Source: Epiperipatus broadwayi (lineage: Eukaryota > Onychophora > Udeonychophora > Euonychophora > Peripatidae). From it: a stretch of DNA of 64,000 nucleotides. The position numbers and the translations under genes are program-made. Numbering within the stretch: position 1 is the first letter of the stretch; each line of letters opens with the position of its first letter. The stretch lies in contig JAQFVV010000012.1 in NCBI GenBank assembly GCA_028023455.1, positions 9,400,499 to 9,464,498 on the forward strand. The letters are read 5' to 3'. Positions 59,101 to 64,000 of the stretch are shown piece by piece. The notes beneath the pieces were generated by a model. The model was not told the origin of the DNA. It did no database searches and saw only the letters and a program-made list of their open reading frames with translations.

Positions 59101-62010
59101 ACTGTTCTATAAGCATTTTTCATCATATTAGATGGACAAAAAATTAGAGGTAATTCTTAATTTAACTTTACTCTTGAGCCATCTGTTGTAAACTTTAGTA
59201 ATCAATTACATTAGATTGTTGGGCTATCATATTATCATCCCAAAATTAATTTTTCATGATTTTCATCAGTAAGAAGTTGCCAGGATGTAATGTAATTGGA
59301 CCTCCAGAAACTAATATGTGATATGAATACAATATCACCAACTAGTATTAATTTCTTACTCACACATATTACATATTAAATGTAAGCAGAGATATTAATT
59401 GATATTTGGTGTACACCATTGTAACCAAAAGGATAAAAGATATCTAAAGTTAATATAAAACAAATGACACTACACTGGCATAGGATCAGATCTACAAAAT
59501 TGTAGCAACAAACTTATATCAAGACAATGCTTTTGATTTCAGATTATTAAATTGATAATAAAGAAGAGTGTACGATAGTCACTGATTATGAAATTAATTA
59601 CATTCACAAAATACAACTATAGGTTCAAGCACCTCATGAAAAAAATTACAACATGACAGAACTAATCTGGGGATGCAGATATGATAGAACTATATGTGGA
59701 CATAATGTCACCAACATTTAATATCAATTTACTATTCAACTTTACAATACATCGTTGGAAATAAAGTGAAAAAAATTGGTTATTAATATAAAAATAACAA
59801 ACATAAATTACAATTATACACGAGGATGATGTTACCTGCAAAAACTGCACAAATAAGTATGCAAAATGGTGAATGTTATTAAATAGTACTTAACATTATC
59901 ATACGTAGTTGTTAGAAAATGCAAAAAATATTTGATTGATTGAACTGAGAGATAGGATTTGCAGTGAGTGATTAACATATTTTGAAACCATTTAGCAGTA
60001 ACAATGTGCAGGATAATAAGAAAATTATAAACTTGGTATTCAATTTAATATGGAGTGCTAATATAATATTAGTAAAAACAGAATTAGTTATTATGTCATA
60101 ATATTAAGTAAGAAGAACATTTTTTCATAAAGTAATAAATGAAATATATTTTCTTGATGCAGTGAAGATTTGTGAAAAATAACTCAATAGAGAAGAAATA
60201 GGAAATAAGTCAAATTATGGAACTTGTTTACCACAGCTTAAGAATTATTAAACTTTCCAGGACTATAAAGCACAACAATAACCAATACTAAATTAGGAAG
60301 AAACCGTAATGTTTCTTTAATCTCATTAGAGAAAAACTTAACATGATAATACTCTAATTTCTACCATTAATTTTAGAGGTTGGCAAAAGAACCAAAATTC
60401 TTTTATAGAAAACATCAAAAAACATGAAGAAAATATTCTGTAAAGCAATCGTTTCTTTTATTATTTAAAAAAAAAGGCAATTTTAAAAGATCCAAAATGA
60501 ACTTGATTCAAATACTACAGAGGAATTAATATTTTCGTGATTTTCAAATATTTTTGTCATTTGTGGAAATTGGGCTTCACTTTATAAGTAGATCACCAGT
60601 GGATACATTAATCTTGTGTTTTTGTTTATTTTAGTAATAGTGTGAATATTAATTACATGCTGTTGAGTATAAAAAATAAGAGTGCACTTAATGATAAGTT
60701 TTCAAATGTTAACTTTTGTTTTCTAACTAGGTCTACAAGAGGTTCAATAAGTAAGCATTAGTGAGATTTCTTTATGGATGATAAAATCAATTTCATAAAT
60801 AAAGAAAAAAAAAAAGGAAATTCTTAGAGATATACTTGGAAAGATAAAGATAAAAAAACTTGCTATGCAGATAATTTAACTAGTTTAAAGTTAAACAATT
60901 GTGAGAACCTAAACACTTTCATTAAAAAATCAGCTAATGTATATAGTGAAAAAAACTTCATACAAAGATGATTTGGAAAGCAAAAAAATTTTTTTGGAAG
61001 TGATATATAACAGAGTTAATTGATGATGCATATTTTAAAAAAAAATAGATAAAGAGTGAACTACTTGCTCAGCCAGTACATATAAATTGACACAATCAAA
61101 GATGAAATCTGAGTATATGGTTATTATTTTTATTTTTTACAGATATTGATATATCTAATAAAAAATTAAGATGGTATATTGTATATTACAATAAGATAAA
61201 ATACACAAGTAAAATATTAATGTTAAAAACTGTGTAAAACTTTTCCAATAAAATCATTGTGAAGACTTGGGATAGTTATATTTGATTATAATAATTTAGA
61301 ATTCATACATGAAGAGATTCGATCTTTATTTACTCTAAAATATATATATTCATTTGCTTATTTATTATTTTATGTTAAACTTTTAAATAAATATCTTTGT
61401 TGAAGTGTAAGAATTAATGTTATGCTTCAGAAATTGTTGGAAAGTTAATGAAGTTACATAATTTACTTTATTCATCTGATAAGCAATCTTGGCTTTAGAG
61501 AATAGTGTATGGGTGAGCGCTTTAAAGGGGGATTCACTAACTAAATCCAAAAAAAAAACTTAAAATATTATTAGTTACATTTATGAAATGGTTACATATT
61601 AGATATATCAGACTCCTTCATCACGCAAAAAAATTGACTAGATGAAGACGGAAGTTTTAGAAATTAAAGTTACACAAAATAAATGAAAAGTTTGGGTAAG
61701 CACAGTAAAAGTCATAAATTAGAAAATAAATTAGTGATGTGAAAATTGTCTTTAGATAATTTTTATATTGGATAATTTTTTGGCATGTTATGATCATTTG
61801 AACTGAAGTCCTAGGATATTTAATGTAGTAATAGAAGAGCAGATTTTTCAGCTCAAAGTCTATTAATCATGGCCAAGTTGCATTACTTCTGATGCTCAAA
61901 CTATTTATGAACTCACAAGTAATGAAGTATTCAAGCAAATAAATAAAAAAAATCAAATTTGGGTTCTGGTAGAAGTTGTTCAGTTGTCTTACATAAAATA
62001 GGGTCACAAT
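56142..62010. other. Long AT-rich non-coding stretch
   Basis: Almost 6 kb without a supportable feature. A small G+C-richer spot at 56885-56930 (GGGCGTAGGAACGAGCTAC) might be a transposon end. ORFs at 56423-56671, 57199-57387 and 59662-59850 are low-complexity. Confidence 0.6.
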
Positions 62011-62970
62011 TACCATATTATTTCGAATTTAAGTTGCCCTCAAATTTAAGCCACAATAGGATTTTAAAATTGGAAAAAAATAAAAAATAATAATTTTATA
62101 ATAGGTATTGAAAAATAATAAACATTTTTATTTATTTAAATAGGAACTAATATAAATACAGTGTTACCTATTTTTTTGCAAATCTTCTTCAGACATAAAC
62201 AATGAGCATTGCCAATTGCTCAACAAGCTTTGTGATAAATGTTTAGCCAGAGAAAGCATTTAAAATATCTGTCAGGACCCCCCCCCAACCTCTGACCATG
62301 GTTTTGTGCTTCGGCACTCCTCAGAGAGGCGCTAGGATAACTTCAGACATTAGATCTAAAAATACCAACTCAAAGCCAGCACTTATCTAAAAGTTATTTA
62401 TTGAGTGGGGTCGTGTAATCAATGACTCTATTTTTCTTTAGACATACTTTCATTTTTAGACTTTGAGAATGATTTTAAGAGTTTTTAAACATTGAAATAA
62501 CTTTTCCTTCATGGCTTTCCAATGACAAACATTCCTTTCATCAACCATAATTTTTTTACTAGCTGCACAATTTCCAATTTCTTTGATGCACAATATAACT
62601 TCTTTTAATTTCAACATCATATGTAAAGACATTTTTTCATCATTAGTGAGTAAGGCAATAAAAAAAACTCAAAATTCAAATAAAGTCAGAAACAGTATGA
62701 TTCTATATAGCTGCTATCAAACAGCAACTGGATTAATTCAGAAAAGTGTGAATGGTGAACCCCTAAATGAACTGCTATCAATGATCATAATACTATGCAC
62801 TTGCATAGAGTGTAAAGCAAAAATCCATCATTGCAGAGTGGGAGATTGGCAGAAATAAAATGTTAAAATATTCACTTTCAATTTAACCAGCACCCTAATT
62901 TTATTTCTTCAAAATTTGGATTAAAAATGTGACTTAAATTTAAAGTAATTAATAAAGTACTAATATGGAA
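62011..62970 (-). mobile_element. pogo-like DNA transposon relic
   Basis: The left end TACCATATTATTTCGAATTT then AAGTTGCCCTCAAATTTAAG, and the reverse complement of the right end (CCATATTAGTACTTTATTAA...AAATTTAAGTCACA), share the CCATATTA and AAATTTAAGYCACA parts. On the minus strand at 62500-62635 the N-terminal HTH of a pogo-like transposase remains: IKEIGNCAASKKIMVDERNV then CHWKAMKEKLFQ. A C9 run (62278-62286) and a G+C-richer islet sit in the middle. No catalytic domain. Confidence 0.6.
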
Positions 62971-64000
62971 GGTATGGAATGAAATACTAACATGTAGCTT
63001 AGTACTCAAGCTTATAAAAAATCAATTTAAAATAAATGTGAGTGAATTATTGCTTCTAATATGAATGAATGAAAACCCAGGGTATGTTTTTTTTATTTAT
63101 TCAGTAATTTTATTGTTAGAACTGGCTAATAAATATTATTGATATCCTATTACGTGACTCACTTCACAATCTGTAGCAGATATTAGCAGACTGACTATTT
63201 AAACTCTGATTGGACTGAATTCTTTTCAAAGTCTGAACTATATTTTGAAAAAAATTATACTCTGTTAAAATTCTTCTTTGAAATATCTTTTACAATCTTT
63301 CTATGTCATCACTTAACCTGCTTATGTATTCTTCAGTTCAAAAACTAATCTATTCATCTATACGATATATTTTGTGGAAAATATCTCTGATCATTTCATC
63401 TTGTTTTCCACATCTTTAATTACTTATGATTGCCATGAATAAAATAGTTTGTTTTTTTTATATAAACATAACTTAATATTTTTTAATTTTACATAAATTA
63501 TCAATTTATAATTGAAAGTTATTTGGATTTTTTTTTCCAATTTGAGCTGTAAATTGCATTTCACTAACAATTAAATACCTGTAAACATATTTTTTTTACT
63601 GTTCAAATCTAACACAACAAATTAATACATGTATTTGGAACAATCCACACTCTATCCACTGCAATAGTTATGTGGTCCTTGTGAATACACATTATAAAAT
63701 TGGTATACACAGGCATTGTACTACTTTTACGAATATTAAAGACAAAAATTATTTCAATTTCAAGCCTTGAATAATTCCAAAAATCGCTTACACAAATCTC
63801 TTTCCAATTTTTTTTACAGAATCAAAATACTTTAATTAATTAAAATCATTGCTATAAATTTATCCCTAGTGCAGATAAATTTGGGGTCACATAGCTTTCC
63901 ATGGAAAAACTGAATATTTATTTATTTCATCTACATTGCTATAACATCAAAATCCTTATTTTTAAGTAACTTTTCTACTTTAAATCCCTAAATGCCTTGA
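62971..64000. other. AT-rich non-coding stretch
   Basis: Nothing recognisable up to the window end. Confidence 0.6.

Noticed and set aside
1-64000. CRISPR arrays, prokaryotic operons, phage or plasmid genes
   Set aside because: There are no regularly spaced short repeats, no ribosome binding sites and no dense coding; the sequence is eukaryotic.

Overview
This window looks like non-coding DNA from a large, very AT-rich genome of an invertebrate animal. By eye roughly a quarter of the bases are G or C. There are no dense ORFs, operons or ribosome binding sites, and nearly all recognisable coding sequence is either a spliced exon or transposon debris. The one host gene identified with confidence is a single internal exon on the minus strand (2975-3222). 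It encodes the C-terminal half of the first PDZ domain, and the following linker, of a PDZRN3/PDZRN4-like RING and PDZ scaffold/E3 protein. Exons of this family are often separated by very long introns, so much of the window above 3222 may be one intron of this gene. The species cannot be named; the repeat types would suit a mollusc, chelicerate or cnidarian.

Repeats dominate the rest. Eight short tRNA-derived retroposons (SINE-like, about 80-115 bp) are scattered from 10.3 to 35.5 kb. Several have clear target-site duplications, and the group still folds as a tRNA. Two copies of one RTE-clade LINE are present: a long frameshifted copy at 15.2-18.0 kb with endonuclease and reverse transcriptase, and a 3' fragment at 7.0-7.3 kb. 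A second, unrelated LINE family has a long decayed copy at 27.9-29.9 kb and a 3' fragment at 33.5-34.3 kb.

DNA transposons cluster on the right. At 44.26-46.43 kb one Tigger/pogo-like element appears to contain a second, internally deleted Tigger plus a perfect 47-bp palindrome. At 53.25-55.12 kb a pogo-like element carries a mariner-type relic. At 62.01-62.97 kb there is another pogo-like relic. Several fold-back or MITE-like elements (6.9, 12.0-12.4, 12.9-13.1 and 51.2-51.5 kb) and tandem or segmental repeats (18.8, 30.8 and 32.5-33.1 kb) are described below.

Two places outside known repeats look like host exons of unknown genes. At 14.8-15.2 kb two G+C-elevated segments with canonical splice signals give a possible 65-residue one-membrane-span protein. 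At 42.9-44.0 kb there are two short exon-like segments. Both are tentative. The remaining long stretches are AT-rich sequence with microsatellites, poly-A/T and a striking number of pure G or C runs.
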